Source of the DNA: Acinetobacter defluvii
GTDB lineage: Bacteria; Pseudomonadota; Gammaproteobacteria; Pseudomonadales; Moraxellaceae
Reading direction: 5' to 3'
NCBI RefSeq assembly: GCF_001704615.3
Contig: NZ_CP029397.2
Coordinates: forward strand, 744,001-808,000
Length of the DNA stretch: 64,000 nt
Shown: piece by piece, positions 11,163-20,136 of the stretch
Layout: the number at the start of each line of letters is the position of its first letter
Position numbering within the stretch: the first letter of the stretch is position 1
Translations under genes and position numbers: made by a program
The notes under the pieces: model-generated
Seen by the model: the letters and a program-made list of their open reading frames with translations, nothing else
Databases searched by the model: none
What the model was told of the DNA's origin: nothing

Positions 11163-12260
11163 ATGCCAAATATTAGCTCTGAAAAAATGCGTTTCTGGAG
11201 TCCATCAGTACGTGAGTTAGAACCTTATGTGCCTGGTGAACAACCCAAAATTCAGAATTTATTAAAGTTAAATACCAATGAAAACCCGTATCCACCTTCA
11301 CCAAAAGTAGTCGCTGCGGTACAAAAAGTATTAGAAAACTCAGCAGATGCATTACGTCTATATCCAGACCCTGATGCAACTGAGTTGAAACAAGCCATTG
11401 CCAAACAGCAGCGTGTTCCTGTAGAGCAAGTTTTTGTCGGAAATGGCTCAGATGAAGTTTTAGCACATATTTTTAAAGCATTTTTTGTGCAAGATAAACC
11501 GGTTTTATATCCTGATATTACCTATAGTTTTTATCCTGTTTATAGTCAGTTTTTTGGAATTTCAGCACAATCAAAAATTATTCCATTAAATGATGATTTT
11601 GAAATCGTAGTGGATGATTATAAGCAAGCAAATGGTGGGATTATTATTACCAATCCAAATGCACCGACCAGTATTGCGTTAGGGCTATCAGCAATTGAAG
11701 AAGTATTGCAAGCCAATCCTGACTCTGTGGTGGTTATTGACGAAGCTTATGTGGATTTTGGTGCTGAATCAGCGGTGAAATTGGTTAAAAAATACGAAAA
11801 TCTAGTGGTATGTCAAACTACCTCTAAATCTCGTTCACTTGCTGGTTTGCGTGTTGGTTTCGCAATTGCTCAACCCCATTTAATTACAGCACTTGAAGCC
11901 GTGAAAAATAGCTTTAACTCATATCCAATGGATCGTTTTGCGATTGCTGCTGCGGTGGCTTCATTTGAAGATCAAGATTATTTTGAAGTACAATGTCAAA
12001 AAGTTATTGCTAATCGTGAGAAGTTGATTGCTCAACTTGTAGAGCTCGGTTTTAAAGTATTGCCATCGAGTGCAAACTTTATTTTTACGACATTGCCAAA
12101 TAAAAATGCAGGCGAGTTGGCGCAACAATTGCGTAATTACGGCATTATTGTGCGTTATTTTAATAAGCCGCGAATCAATCAATATTTGCGCATCACCATT
12201 GGTACGGATGAACAAAATCAACGTCTAGTCGCCACATTGAAAAATGAAATTTTGAAATAA
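11163..12260 (+). CDS. hisC: histidinol-phosphate aminotransferase HisC
   Basis: A PLP-dependent class II aminotransferase converting imidazole acetol phosphate and glutamate to histidinol phosphate. The 365-residue protein shows [12 protein letters not shown] (36-47), the substrate loop TNPNAPTS (163-170), VIDEAYVDF (191-199) and the PLP lysine K222 in [24 protein letters not shown] precedes the ATG. An inner ATG (MRFWSP, nine codons in) is possible but the longer form is kept. It ends in a terminator shared with convergent pabB. Confidence 0.94.
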   Translation: MPNISSEKMRFWSPSVRELEPYVPGEQPKIQNLLKLNTNENPYPPSPKVVAAVQKVLENSADALRLYPDPDATELKQAIAKQQRVPVEQVFVGNGSDEVLAHIFKAFFVQDKPVLYPDITYSFYPVYSQFFGISAQSKIIPLNDDFEIVVDDYKQANGGIIITNPNAPTSIALGLSAIEEVLQANPDSVVVIDEAYVDFGAESAVKLVKKYENLVVCQTTSKSRSLAGLRVGFAIAQPHLITALEAVKNSFNSYPMDRFAIAAAVASFEDQDYFEVQCQKVIANREKLIAQLVELGFKVLPSSANFIFTTLPNKNAGELAQQLRNYGIIVRYFNKPRINQYLRITIGTDEQNQRLVATLKNEILK

Positions 12261-12299
12261 GTCGTATGATGAGCTGTTTAATTAAATAGATGTCAAAAT

Positions 12300-12330
12300 A
12301 AAAAAGCGAATTTTAGAATTCGCTTTTTTA
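12300..12330. terminator. bidirectional terminator hisC / pabB
   Basis: Stem AAAAAGCGAATT / AATTCGCTTTTT with a 4-nt TTAG-type loop gives T runs on both strands. It lies 40 nt after hisC and touches the pabB stop, so it can end both convergent transcripts. Confidence 0.9.
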
Positions 12331-13698
12331 TTGCTGAGCTTGTTCTGGGTGATACCATGTATTAAGTAAATCAATTAAGGCTGAAATTTTATCAAAACAT
12401 TCTTGATATTCAGCATCACAATCGGAAGAAATGGTGATTCCGCCACCTGCTGATAAGGAAACATCATCTTTATATTTTTGAATTGAACGAATTAATATAT
12501 TCCATGAGCCTGTTCCATCAAAATTAAAATATCCTAATGTTCCACAATAGGCTCCTCGTGGTGCATTTTCTAATTCTTCAATAATTTGCATCGCACGAAT
12601 TTTAGGTGCACCTGTGATTGATCCACCAGGCAAAGCCGAAATTAACATTTCAAAAGGATGGATATTGTCTTTTAATGTGGCGGTTACTTCACTGACCATA
12701 TGGTGAACTTGATTAAAAGATTCAATTGTGAATAGCTTAGGGGTTTTCACTGAGCCTATTTCAGCATAAACACTTAAATCATTTCTTAAAAGATCAACGA
12801 TCATTAAGTTTTCAGCTTGATCTTTTTCTGAATGAATTAATTTTTGTTTTGATTGTTCATCTAAAATAGGATCATGATAACGCGGCATGGTTCCTTTAAT
12901 TGGTTTCGTTATAATTTTTTTATGCGACATAAATTCAATAAATAATTCTGGAGAACAACTGAGTAATTCAAAATCATTTATTTTTAAATAACCAGAATAA
13001 GGTGCATTGGTAAGCTGCCAAAAATCTTGTGCTATATGTACAAGTGAGCCTTGAGCTTTAGTTTTAAACTCTTGTGTGAGATTAATTTGATAACAATCGC
13101 CAGACTTAATATAATCTTGAATTTTATTAAAAGCTTGATTATATTGTTTTTTTGACCATTGTGCTTGGCATTTTTGTTTCAACTTAAAATGTTTGTTTTG
13201 AGTATGTTGAGCGGAAACTTTTGATTGAATAATTTCAAATAATACTTCAGGAGTGTTGTCATAGCTATAGTAAGTCCATATACCATCACTATATTTTAAA
13301 TAACTTAAATACTCCCCTATAAATAAATTGGGTTGTGATCGGAATGTGGTGTTAATATTTTTTTGAGCTGGAAAGTTATAATCAATAAAGCCGATATATC
13401 CACCCTGAAAACCTGCACTTGTAGATGTATTTATATTGTTGTGATTAATTTTTATAAAATGATTCAAATTTTGCTCGGACTTACTTTCTAGATATTCATT
13501 ATAGTTTTGGCGTTGATAAAATTTAGCGACATTGGTTTGAAAGATGACATATTTTTTTGGTAAAAATGCGATGACAGGATGATGGTTATCTTCAAGAAAT
13601 ACGCATCCCAAAAGATCACCTAATTTTAATAAAAGATGTTCAGCATTAATGTTGTGCGTATTTAAGTTTTTCTTGAATATAGCGTGATTTAGCATCAT
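12328..13698 (-). CDS. pabB: aminodeoxychorismate synthase component I PabB
   Basis: It makes 4-amino-4-deoxychorismate from chorismate and ammonia for folate synthesis. The 456-residue protein has the chorismate-binding domain in its C-terminal half. The PIKGT motif with K268 is diagnostic: aminodeoxychorismate synthases have this lysine, whereas anthranilate synthase has PIAGT. Also present are ENLMIVDLLRNDL and LPGGSITGAPKIRAM. The N-terminal part (1-150) is divergent and contributes the tryptophan-site domain. It is monocistronic and leftward. Two adjacent ATGs (13698 and 13695) are possible starts. Confidence 0.92.
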   Translation of the reverse strand: MMLNHAIFKKNLNTHNINAEHLLLKLGDLLGCVFLEDNHHPVIAFLPKKYVIFQTNVAKFYQRQNYNEYLESKSEQNLNHFIKINHNNINTSTSAGFQGGYIGFIDYNFPAQKNINTTFRSQPNLFIGEYLSYLKYSDGIWTYYSYDNTPEVLFEIIQSKVSAQHTQNKHFKLKQKCQAQWSKKQYNQAFNKIQDYIKSGDCYQINLTQEFKTKAQGSLVHIAQDFWQLTNAPYSGYLKINDFELLSCSPELFIEFMSHKKIITKPIKGTMPRYHDPILDEQSKQKLIHSEKDQAENLMIVDLLRNDLSVYAEIGSVKTPKLFTIESFNQVHHMVSEVTATLKDNIHPFEMLISALPGGSITGAPKIRAMQIIEELENAPRGAYCGTLGYFNFDGTGSWNILIRSIQKYKDDVSLSAGGGITISSDCDAEYQECFDKISALIDLLNTWYHPEQAQQ

Positions 13699-13967
13699 GA
13701 AAGTTGAATAAGAACATATCTTTAGTTTACTACAAAATGTGTATAGTAGTTCTTATGAAGTTTGTATGATGGTTCACAAAAATACCGCTTATCGGGAAGT
13801 GAGGCTTTTTTCAAAACAACTATTGAACAAAAAATAACATAAGGTTAATTTAATAGTGCAAATCGGACTACTCAAGGAAGAAAGTTTCTGTTGTACAAAA
13901 AACAAAAACAACATGAAGCGACGGCGAGTGGTTAAAAATGAAAAAAAATGCTCTTGGGAGAGTACAG

Positions 13968-14852
13968 ATGAAATTATTTACTAAAGTTGCTTTAGTTTCT
14001 GCAGTTGCAATCAGTTCAAATGCAATGGCAATGCAAGCTATGGATGATGCGGCATTGAGCGCTACAACTGGTCAAGATGGTATTAGTATTGGTGTTAAAC
14101 TTGGTTCTGGTGGTCTTTCAATTGGTAAAGTTTTAATTCATGATAATGACGGTTTAGCTGTTAATGCGACAACTGGTGGTACAGGTAAAGCAGGTGCAAT
14201 TGTTTTAGGTAAAGATGCTGTTGCTGGTGTTGGCGGTGCTGCTGGTACTCCAGCTGTTGCAGGTATCAAACTTACTCAAACTGATGCAACTAAAGATTTG
14301 GCTACATTAGTTATCGATACAGATGCTGGTGATGCTACTAAAGGTGGCGCTTTCCTTAACGTTGCTGCAAACATTACAGGTATGAAAGCAGAGATTGGTC
14401 CAATCAGTGTTGCTGCTTCAGGTACAAAATCAGGCATTACTCGTGGTACAACGGGTACAGCAAATGAAATTTTATCTGGTTTAACTTTAACACTTGGTGA
14501 TATTTCAGCAAATGTTCAGTTGGGTGCTACTCCTCAAGGTGCAATGATTAATTTAGATACTACAATTACTGGTGGTTTAGTAATTGATAAACTTGGTATC
14601 AAAGATGCAGCTGGCGGTGGTCAAATTTTTCTTGACAAAATTGAAGTTGCAACCACAGGTACAAATAATTTAGCTATTAATGCTGGTGTTAGTGTTAAAA
14701 ATACTGGTATTGAAATTAAGCCGAATGCAATGAATATTGGTGCTTATATCACTGGTGTACATTTAGGAACTCAAACTGGTGCATCTATTGGTGATGTAGA
14801 AATTTCAGGTCTTAACTTGAGCAACTCTACAATCCGTATCGCTGGTCACTAA
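13968..14852 (+). CDS. filA: putative pilus system protein FilA, secreted glycine-rich protein
   Basis: First gene of the Acinetobacter fil cluster. The preferred ATG gives 294 residues starting MKLFTKVALVSAVAIS with signal cleavage after NAMA. GGGAGAG is well placed for this ATG and lies inside the longer frame that begins at 13938. After the signal comes DDAALSATTGQDGISIG, a motif seen at the mature N-terminus of related surface proteins, then a low-complexity Gly/Ala/Thr/Asp-rich region with alternating hydrophobic beta-strand pattern. There is no cysteine. A terminator right after it suggests it is made in excess over the rest. The pilus role is a database name, not something the sequence proves. 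Confidence 0.8.
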   Translation: MKLFTKVALVSAVAISSNAMAMQAMDDAALSATTGQDGISIGVKLGSGGLSIGKVLIHDNDGLAVNATTGGTGKAGAIVLGKDAVAGVGGAAGTPAVAGIKLTQTDATKDLATLVIDTDAGDATKGGAFLNVAANITGMKAEIGPISVAASGTKSGITRGTTGTANEILSGLTLTLGDISANVQLGATPQGAMINLDTTITGGLVIDKLGIKDAAGGGQIFLDKIEVATTGTNNLAINAGVSVKNTGIEIKPNAMNIGAYITGVHLGTQTGASIGDVEISGLNLSNSTIRIAGH

Positions 14853-14865
14853 TCAGATCGAAAGT

Positions 14866-14897
14866 AAAAACGCGTGATTTTTCACGCGTTTTTTTTT
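14866..14897 (+). terminator. terminator between filA and filB
   Basis: Stem AAAAACGCGTGA / TCACGCGTTTTT with a 4-nt loop and a run of T directly after filA. It should uncouple high filA expression from the downstream genes, unless read-through or a second promoter near 14900-15040 drives filB onward. Confidence 0.9.
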
Positions 14898-15049
14898 ACT
14901 TAAATGATAGAATCAAACAAAAGTAAAAAAAAGCTGTCTTTTTTGGAAAAAACAGGTATCTTAAAGACACACGGAAGTAGAGTGTTCACTCTAAAAATAA
15001 AATTAACACTTCGGGTAATTTATTACCGATACTTGAATAGTTTAAAAAT

Positions 15050-15883
15050 ATGTTAGAGATTACTTTAGGTTCGGCAATAATTTACTATTTTGCCAGCCAT
15101 GCATTAGACATCAAAGAAAAACCTACCGATGCAGTGTATTATACTGAGCTTGCAGACCCACGTAATGCATCTTTTTCACGTAATCACCGTGAAATGGTTC
15201 AAGTAAAACCCGCGCTAGAAAATCAGTTTAGAGGAATTGTTCGTCAAGCTTATGACTATAGTTGTGGTTCTGCAGCTTTAACTACGCTGTTAAATGGCTA
15301 TATTGGAACGAATTTGACTGAACAACAAACTATGGAGGGTTTATTGCGTTATGGAGAATATAATCGCATTATTGAACGGCGTAGTTTCTCATTATTGGAT
15401 ATGAAACGTTTTGTAACAGCCATAGGTTTTGAAAGTGGTGGATATAAAGGTGAGTTTTCTGATTTAGTGAAACAACAGCAACCTGCTATCGTACCTATTT
15501 CATATGCTGGGTTTAAGCACTTTGTTGTATTTAAAGCATATAAAGATGGACGTGTCTACGTTGCAGATCCAGCTTTGGGAAATATTAGTTTTGATCAAGA
15601 GCGTTTTAAAGAAATTTGGGAAAATAATACCTTATTCTTAATTAATGTCCCTAAAGATCAGCAAAAAGATTTATTAGCATTACAAGAAGCAGATTTAAGG
15701 CATGTTGAAGATGCGACCATTAATCGGTATGCCTTAGTTGATACACAGTACTCATATGATTATATTAATAAAATTGCAGATAGAGCATCAACCATGCGTC
15801 GTGTAATTGACCAAGGTGATAACTCGGATACCAAGGGTCAGCCAATTACAACATTCATGCGACTGTATTATAAACGTAAGTAA
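15050..15883 (+). CDS. filB: putative pilus system C39 family peptidase FilB
   Basis: A papain-like cysteine peptidase of family C39 (277 residues), the fold used by bacteriocin transporters to cut double-glycine leaders. The catalytic Cys is C72 in YDYSCGSAALTTLL. His H157 lies in YAGFKHFVVFKA and the Asp is D173 in VYVADPALG, giving the full triad. A short hydrophobic N-terminus (residues 5-20) can act as a signal or anchor, so it probably acts in the periplasm. There is no ABC transporter domain attached. Its natural substrate is unknown; FilA is an obvious candidate but lacks a clear Gly-Gly leader. Confidence 0.82.
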   Translation: MLEITLGSAIIYYFASHALDIKEKPTDAVYYTELADPRNASFSRNHREMVQVKPALENQFRGIVRQAYDYSCGSAALTTLLNGYIGTNLTEQQTMEGLLRYGEYNRIIERRSFSLLDMKRFVTAIGFESGGYKGEFSDLVKQQQPAIVPISYAGFKHFVVFKAYKDGRVYVADPALGNISFDQERFKEIWENNTLFLINVPKDQQKDLLALQEADLRHVEDATINRYALVDTQYSYDYINKIADRASTMRRVIDQGDNSDTKGQPITTFMRLYYKRK

Positions 15884-15931
15884 AAGCAGATTAGAACAAA
15901 TTAAAGAATCAAACTTTTAGGTAGGAATAAA

Positions 15932-17149
15932 ATGAATAATCATTGGATGAGACGAACTTTACTCGCTGTAAGTATCCAACTTGCGATTGGTGGGGCATAT
16001 GCAGCAGAAAGTTCTGAACCTGTAGTTGAATCAGTTCAAGAACAAGTCAATAGCGAGCCCGAAACTCAAGCAGCGGCATATTCAGATACAACTGCTGCTG
16101 AGCAGTCGATAGTCAGTGATGATACGCAATCGACCTCTTCATCTCAACCTGTAGAGATTGATAAGGAGGCAACGCCTTCTTTAGTTCCATCAGCAGGTTC
16201 GCAGGCTGCAGATGCGTTACAACAAAAAGAAGGGGATGCGACTCAGGAAACTAACTTGCAAGAGGTATTTACATCCAATGAGCGTCAATATTCTTTAATC
16301 AAAAAAGGTGATATTTCAGCATTTTATGATTTAGATTATTCTTATTATCGGGATCAGCAATTCAATGCTGCAATGAATGATGGGAATTTATATCAACTAC
16401 GTGTTGACGAAGATGCAAGTCATACAATTACCAACACTTTCACTGCACAGTATGGCGTATTAGACAACTTAACTTTTAGTGCTTCTATCCCATTTATTGC
16501 AAAATCAGACAGCTTAAAAGATACTACCGCTGCAGGTATCGGCGATATTAACTTGGGGGCGCGTTGGGAGCCATTTCCTTTAAAAGCTGGACGTTTACCA
16601 CTTATTTTATTTGGTAATATTTCAACCAAAACGGGCGATAGTCCATATGAAATCAATCCTGTGACTGAGTTATCAACAGGTAAAGGCTATTATTCTGTAG
16701 GTGTTGGAGCGAGTACACGTAAATATATTGATCCTGTTGTCCTATTTGCCTCAGTTTCAGGAAATTATGGTTTTAAAGAAACGGGATTAAATCAGGTACG
16801 TGGGGGCGGGGATGCTGGTCCTCGTATTCTAGATGAGTTTGAGCCTGGCATTACAGGGGGCTTCTCATTTGGTTTTGCTTATTCCTTTAACTATGATGTT
16901 TCAATGACAATGTCATATCAGCAAACATTTAATACCAATACTTCATTTACATATACCAATGGGGAATCCTTTAAAGCCTCAGATCAATCAAGTGGCATGT
17001 TTTCGATTGCGTTAGGGGTGCGTGTATCTCCTGAAACAATTGTAAATGGAACTTTAGGAATTGGTTTAACAGAGGATTCTCCTGATATTTCTTTAGGTTT
17101 ATCTTTCCCGCTAGATATTTTAGGTTTCGGTAAGAAAAAAGCGAGCTAA
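15932..17149 (+). CDS. filC: putative pilus system outer-membrane protein FilC
   Basis: A 405-residue protein with signal peptide MNNHWMRRTLLAVSIQLA cleaved after AYA. A Gln/Ser/Glu-rich flexible linker (about 25-115) is followed by a C-terminal beta-barrel-like domain of repeated amphipathic strands (for example DNLTFSASIPFIAKSD, GDINLGARWEPF). The barrel half resembles transporter-like outer-membrane proteins of the meta-pathway phenol degradation type. It lies 48 nt after filB with a good AGGAAT site, and filD follows 12 nt later. The molecular function is unknown. Confidence 0.75.
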   Translation: MNNHWMRRTLLAVSIQLAIGGAYAAESSEPVVESVQEQVNSEPETQAAAYSDTTAAEQSIVSDDTQSTSSSQPVEIDKEATPSLVPSAGSQAADALQQKEGDATQETNLQEVFTSNERQYSLIKKGDISAFYDLDYSYYRDQQFNAAMNDGNLYQLRVDEDASHTITNTFTAQYGVLDNLTFSASIPFIAKSDSLKDTTAAGIGDINLGARWEPFPLKAGRLPLILFGNISTKTGDSPYEINPVTELSTGKGYYSVGVGASTRKYIDPVVLFASVSGNYGFKETGLNQVRGGGDAGPRILDEFEPGITGGFSFGFAYSFNYDVSMTMSYQQTFNTNTSFTYTNGESFKASDQSSGMFSIALGVRVSPETIVNGTLGIGLTEDSPDISLGLSFPLDILGFGKKKAS

Positions 17150-17161
17150 TGGAGAGGTGGT

Positions 17162-18826
17162 ATGAAATACCCACGCTTACGCCCGTTAGTGACTGCGCTT
17201 TTTTTAACGGGATGTTCAACACAGGTTTTTGCACATTTAGGTTTAAACTTATCTGTTGATGTTCGCTCATTATCTATGGGGAATGCTGTAACTGCTGATC
17301 CACCAGGTATTAGTGCGATTCACTTTAACCCTGCGGCATTAACAAAATTAAAAGGGTTGCAAACAGATGTACAAGGTATTGTTGCAAACTTTGATATTCA
17401 GAAAGAGTTCAGTGCGCCACCAGGATATAATGTTTTTGGTTATTCTGATGATCCTCTGATTTGTAATGATACGCCAGATAATCCTTCTAATTTATGTACA
17501 GATTATAAAGGCTCTGTCGCTGGAGATGTGGAATATGCAAGTTTATATATTCCAATACTAAAAAAGGTAGTAGATTTAGGTGAAGGTTGGCCAGTCTTAG
17601 CCCCTACAGGCGGAATATCTTATAATCCTCCAGGTTCTAAACTGACTTATGCAACAGCGGTGTATGCGCCATTGGTGGCGGGCTTTGGCTCTGAAAATGG
17701 TAACCCTGGTAATTATATGGGGCAACAAGTAGCGATCGAACGTATTACCTATCTATCACCTTCTATCGCATATGAAGTAAATGATGAGCTATCCATCGGT
17801 GCATCGATCGGTATGTCATATAATGCGATGGCTTTAAAAACTGACCTACGTTTCCCAAATGAAATGATTGGCGTATTGCGTATGGTGGATGAGTCTGTAT
17901 GTGCACCATTTAGAGAGAACTCTAACGTGATTACTGACTTATTGTTATTTGGCTTATGTAATGCGGATGAAACGATCAATCCTTTTAATAAATTTGCGTC
18001 TTTAGATGTTACTTTAGAACAAAGCTTAAGCCCAAGTTATAACCTTGGTTTGCTCTGGGAACCAACTGAAGAATTTGGTTTTGGTATGGTCTATCAAAGT
18101 GCTGCAAAAATGCGCATGAAAGGTAAGTACTTTATTGATGTTGCAAATGCACCGCGTGAGTTGATTAAAGGTTTAAACTCTTCTGCAACCGGGCAAATTC
18201 TTGCCGCAATTTTAGGTTTTCCTGGTTATATCCCACCCACAGAATCTGGTTTAATTGCGATGGATTTAGAATATCCAGCGCATTTCCAAGCTGGGGTCAA
18301 ATATAAGATTTTACCTGACTTACAAGTTAATTTTGATTTGGGATGGACGGATTTTAAAGCATGGGAAAAATTCCAGTTTGAGTTTGATCGACAAATTTCA
18401 GCACTTAAAATCGCCAAACTATTATCGAATAACGTAACAGATACTTCATTATCTGTTCCTTTAGGTTTTAAATCTCCGTGGAGTTGGGGAATAGGCGTTG
18501 AATATTCTGCAACAGATCGTTTAAAACTGCGAGCAGGTTATGAACCTCGTGCAAGTGCTATTCCAAATGATAAACGTAATACCTTGGTTCCGATTAACAA
18601 TGCTCAATTGTTTGGTTTAGGTTTGGGGTATCGATTTGATGAAGATACTGATATTGACTTGTCAGTTGGCTTCTTACGCAGTCGAGATAATATTCCTGCC
18701 AATACAAGTAGTATGGCCAACAAAACAGGTGTGGATAACCTTTTATTAAACCCTTACGCTGGTTTAGATGTCAAAACCAACACAAAAGTAACCATTTTGG
18801 GTCTGAATTATAGAACCAGATGGTAA
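17162..18826 (+). CDS. filD: putative pilus system OmpP1/FadL-like outer-membrane protein FilD
   Basis: A 554-residue FadL/OmpP1-type long-chain hydrophobic transporter. The mature N-terminus HLGLNLSVDVRSLSMGNAV and the following ISAIHFNPAALTKLKG match the FadL hatch region, where the NPA signature is usual. The C-terminus ends in an aromatic residue (NYRTRW), as in barrel proteins. The signal peptide ends VFA-H. It contains LTGC, which imitates a lipobox, but a barrel with a cleavage site a few residues later is the better reading. GGAGAGGTGGT lies just before the ATG. Confidence 0.82.
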   Translation: MKYPRLRPLVTALFLTGCSTQVFAHLGLNLSVDVRSLSMGNAVTADPPGISAIHFNPAALTKLKGLQTDVQGIVANFDIQKEFSAPPGYNVFGYSDDPLICNDTPDNPSNLCTDYKGSVAGDVEYASLYIPILKKVVDLGEGWPVLAPTGGISYNPPGSKLTYATAVYAPLVAGFGSENGNPGNYMGQQVAIERITYLSPSIAYEVNDELSIGASIGMSYNAMALKTDLRFPNEMIGVLRMVDESVCAPFRENSNVITDLLLFGLCNADETINPFNKFASLDVTLEQSLSPSYNLGLLWEPTEEFGFGMVYQSAAKMRMKGKYFIDVANAPRELIKGLNSSATGQILAAILGFPGYIPPTESGLIAMDLEYPAHFQAGVKYKILPDLQVNFDLGWTDFKAWEKFQFEFDRQISALKIAKLLSNNVTDTSLSVPLGFKSPWSWGIGVEYSATDRLKLRAGYEPRASAIPNDKRNTLVPINNAQLFGLGLGYRFDEDTDIDLSVGFLRSRDNIPANTSSMANKTGVDNLLLNPYAGLDVKTNTKVTILGLNYRTRW

Positions 18827-18855
18827 TATTGTTTCATAATAAGGAAATTAGCATC

Positions 18856-20124
18856 ATGAGACTAAGTTTAATATTTTTAGCTATGAGTATTGTACCAGTA
18901 ACTTATGCTGCTAATTTTTATACTATTATTGGTCCAGATGGGCGACCAATCATCGTCCAAAAACCTATAGAAAGTGAAAATAAGCAAAAAATAAAAACGC
19001 AGTCTCAAGCTGAAAAGAAGCAAAACTCACAAGCAAGTACGGCATCCTTACAACAAGCGCCTATCGCTGAAAAATCTCAGGCTACAACAGCAGTTGTTCC
19101 TTTATCCTCTCAGCAAAAACAACAAAATAGCAATCATGCAACAAATATTGCGCAAGATAAGTTGGCTGTTCAGCCTGACCAGCCAAGCCCCCAAACAACT
19201 ATAAATCGTTTAGGAGATAGTTCAGGGATTAAAAAAGTTGAAACGGTTGAACAAAAAGATATACAACCCACTCATCAAGAAATTAAGCCAATATCTCCCT
19301 CTAAGCCAGCAAGTTTAACCCCCACAGAAAATAATCAAGTCATATCTTCTAATAACAAGACTGAAGTTTTCCCAGAAAAGAAAGTAGAAAAAGTACAGGA
19401 AAATAAAAAACCTGTAGATACTCCAAAAAATGCAAATATTACTGAAATTGATGGTGTTCAATATGTTAATAATGAATATTTAGAGGAGCGTGAATTTAAC
19501 TTGGAAGGCAAAAAACGTTTTTATGTTATGCCTGAAACAGGTGCAATGGTTGGAGGGCGTTTTGAAACGGTTGAACGTCAAAAAGGTCTGAGCCAGTCCT
19601 TATTGGATCGGATTCGTCAACGTAAGCCTTTAGAGCATAAAGCAATTACCTTAGCGACAACATATTATCGCTTACCTAAAGAACAAGTCATACAAACTTT
19701 AGAGCAATCGTGTTTTACGGGTAAAAAAGTGGAAAAAGCAAAAACTATGTCTTTGAAAAATCAAGAAGTGAGTTTTTTTCCTGTCGCGCCTATTAAAGAA
19801 AATTTCGCCTATGAGATTGTTAAATTAGATGCAGATATCCAAAATATTTTATTTTCATCTTATGCATCCTCTCAAAAGAAACCCAGCTATTATTGGCCTT
19901 TAGTTGTATTTTTAGATGAAAAAGGCTGTGTAGTAGAGGGTGTAAGTGGCTTTAAGAATGAAGAGCAAAATGAAAGTACAACACATTATGCCTCGCTTGA
20001 AGGTGTACTTAAGAAACCAGACTCAGCACATTATTTATTTATGACCCCTTTATCGGAAGCAATCGATATTCAAAATCATGAATTAACCAATCAAGGACAA
20101 ATTAAACTGAGCGTTATTCAGTAA
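18856..20124 (+). CDS. filE: putative pilus assembly protein FilE
   Basis: A 422-residue exported protein. Signal peptide MRLSLIFLAMSIVPVTYA is followed by NFYTIIGPDGRPIIVQKP, then a long Gln/Lys/Pro/Ser-rich disordered stretch (about 35-200) and a folded C-terminal half beginning ITEIDGVQYVNNEYLEE. The start at 18856 is preferred because AAGGAA precedes it; a longer frame from 18820 would overlap filD and bury the signal peptide. No family motif is recognised beyond the cluster context. The long linker suggests a periplasm-spanning role, which is inference. Confidence 0.75.
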   Translation: MRLSLIFLAMSIVPVTYAANFYTIIGPDGRPIIVQKPIESENKQKIKTQSQAEKKQNSQASTASLQQAPIAEKSQATTAVVPLSSQQKQQNSNHATNIAQDKLAVQPDQPSPQTTINRLGDSSGIKKVETVEQKDIQPTHQEIKPISPSKPASLTPTENNQVISSNNKTEVFPEKKVEKVQENKKPVDTPKNANITEIDGVQYVNNEYLEEREFNLEGKKRFYVMPETGAMVGGRFETVERQKGLSQSLLDRIRQRKPLEHKAITLATTYYRLPKEQVIQTLEQSCFTGKKVEKAKTMSLKNQEVSFFPVAPIKENFAYEIVKLDADIQNILFSSYASSQKKPSYYWPLVVFLDEKGCVVEGVSGFKNEEQNESTTHYASLEGVLKKPDSAHYLFMTPLSEAIDIQNHELTNQGQIKLSVIQ

Positions 20125-20136
20125 GGATATTTAACA

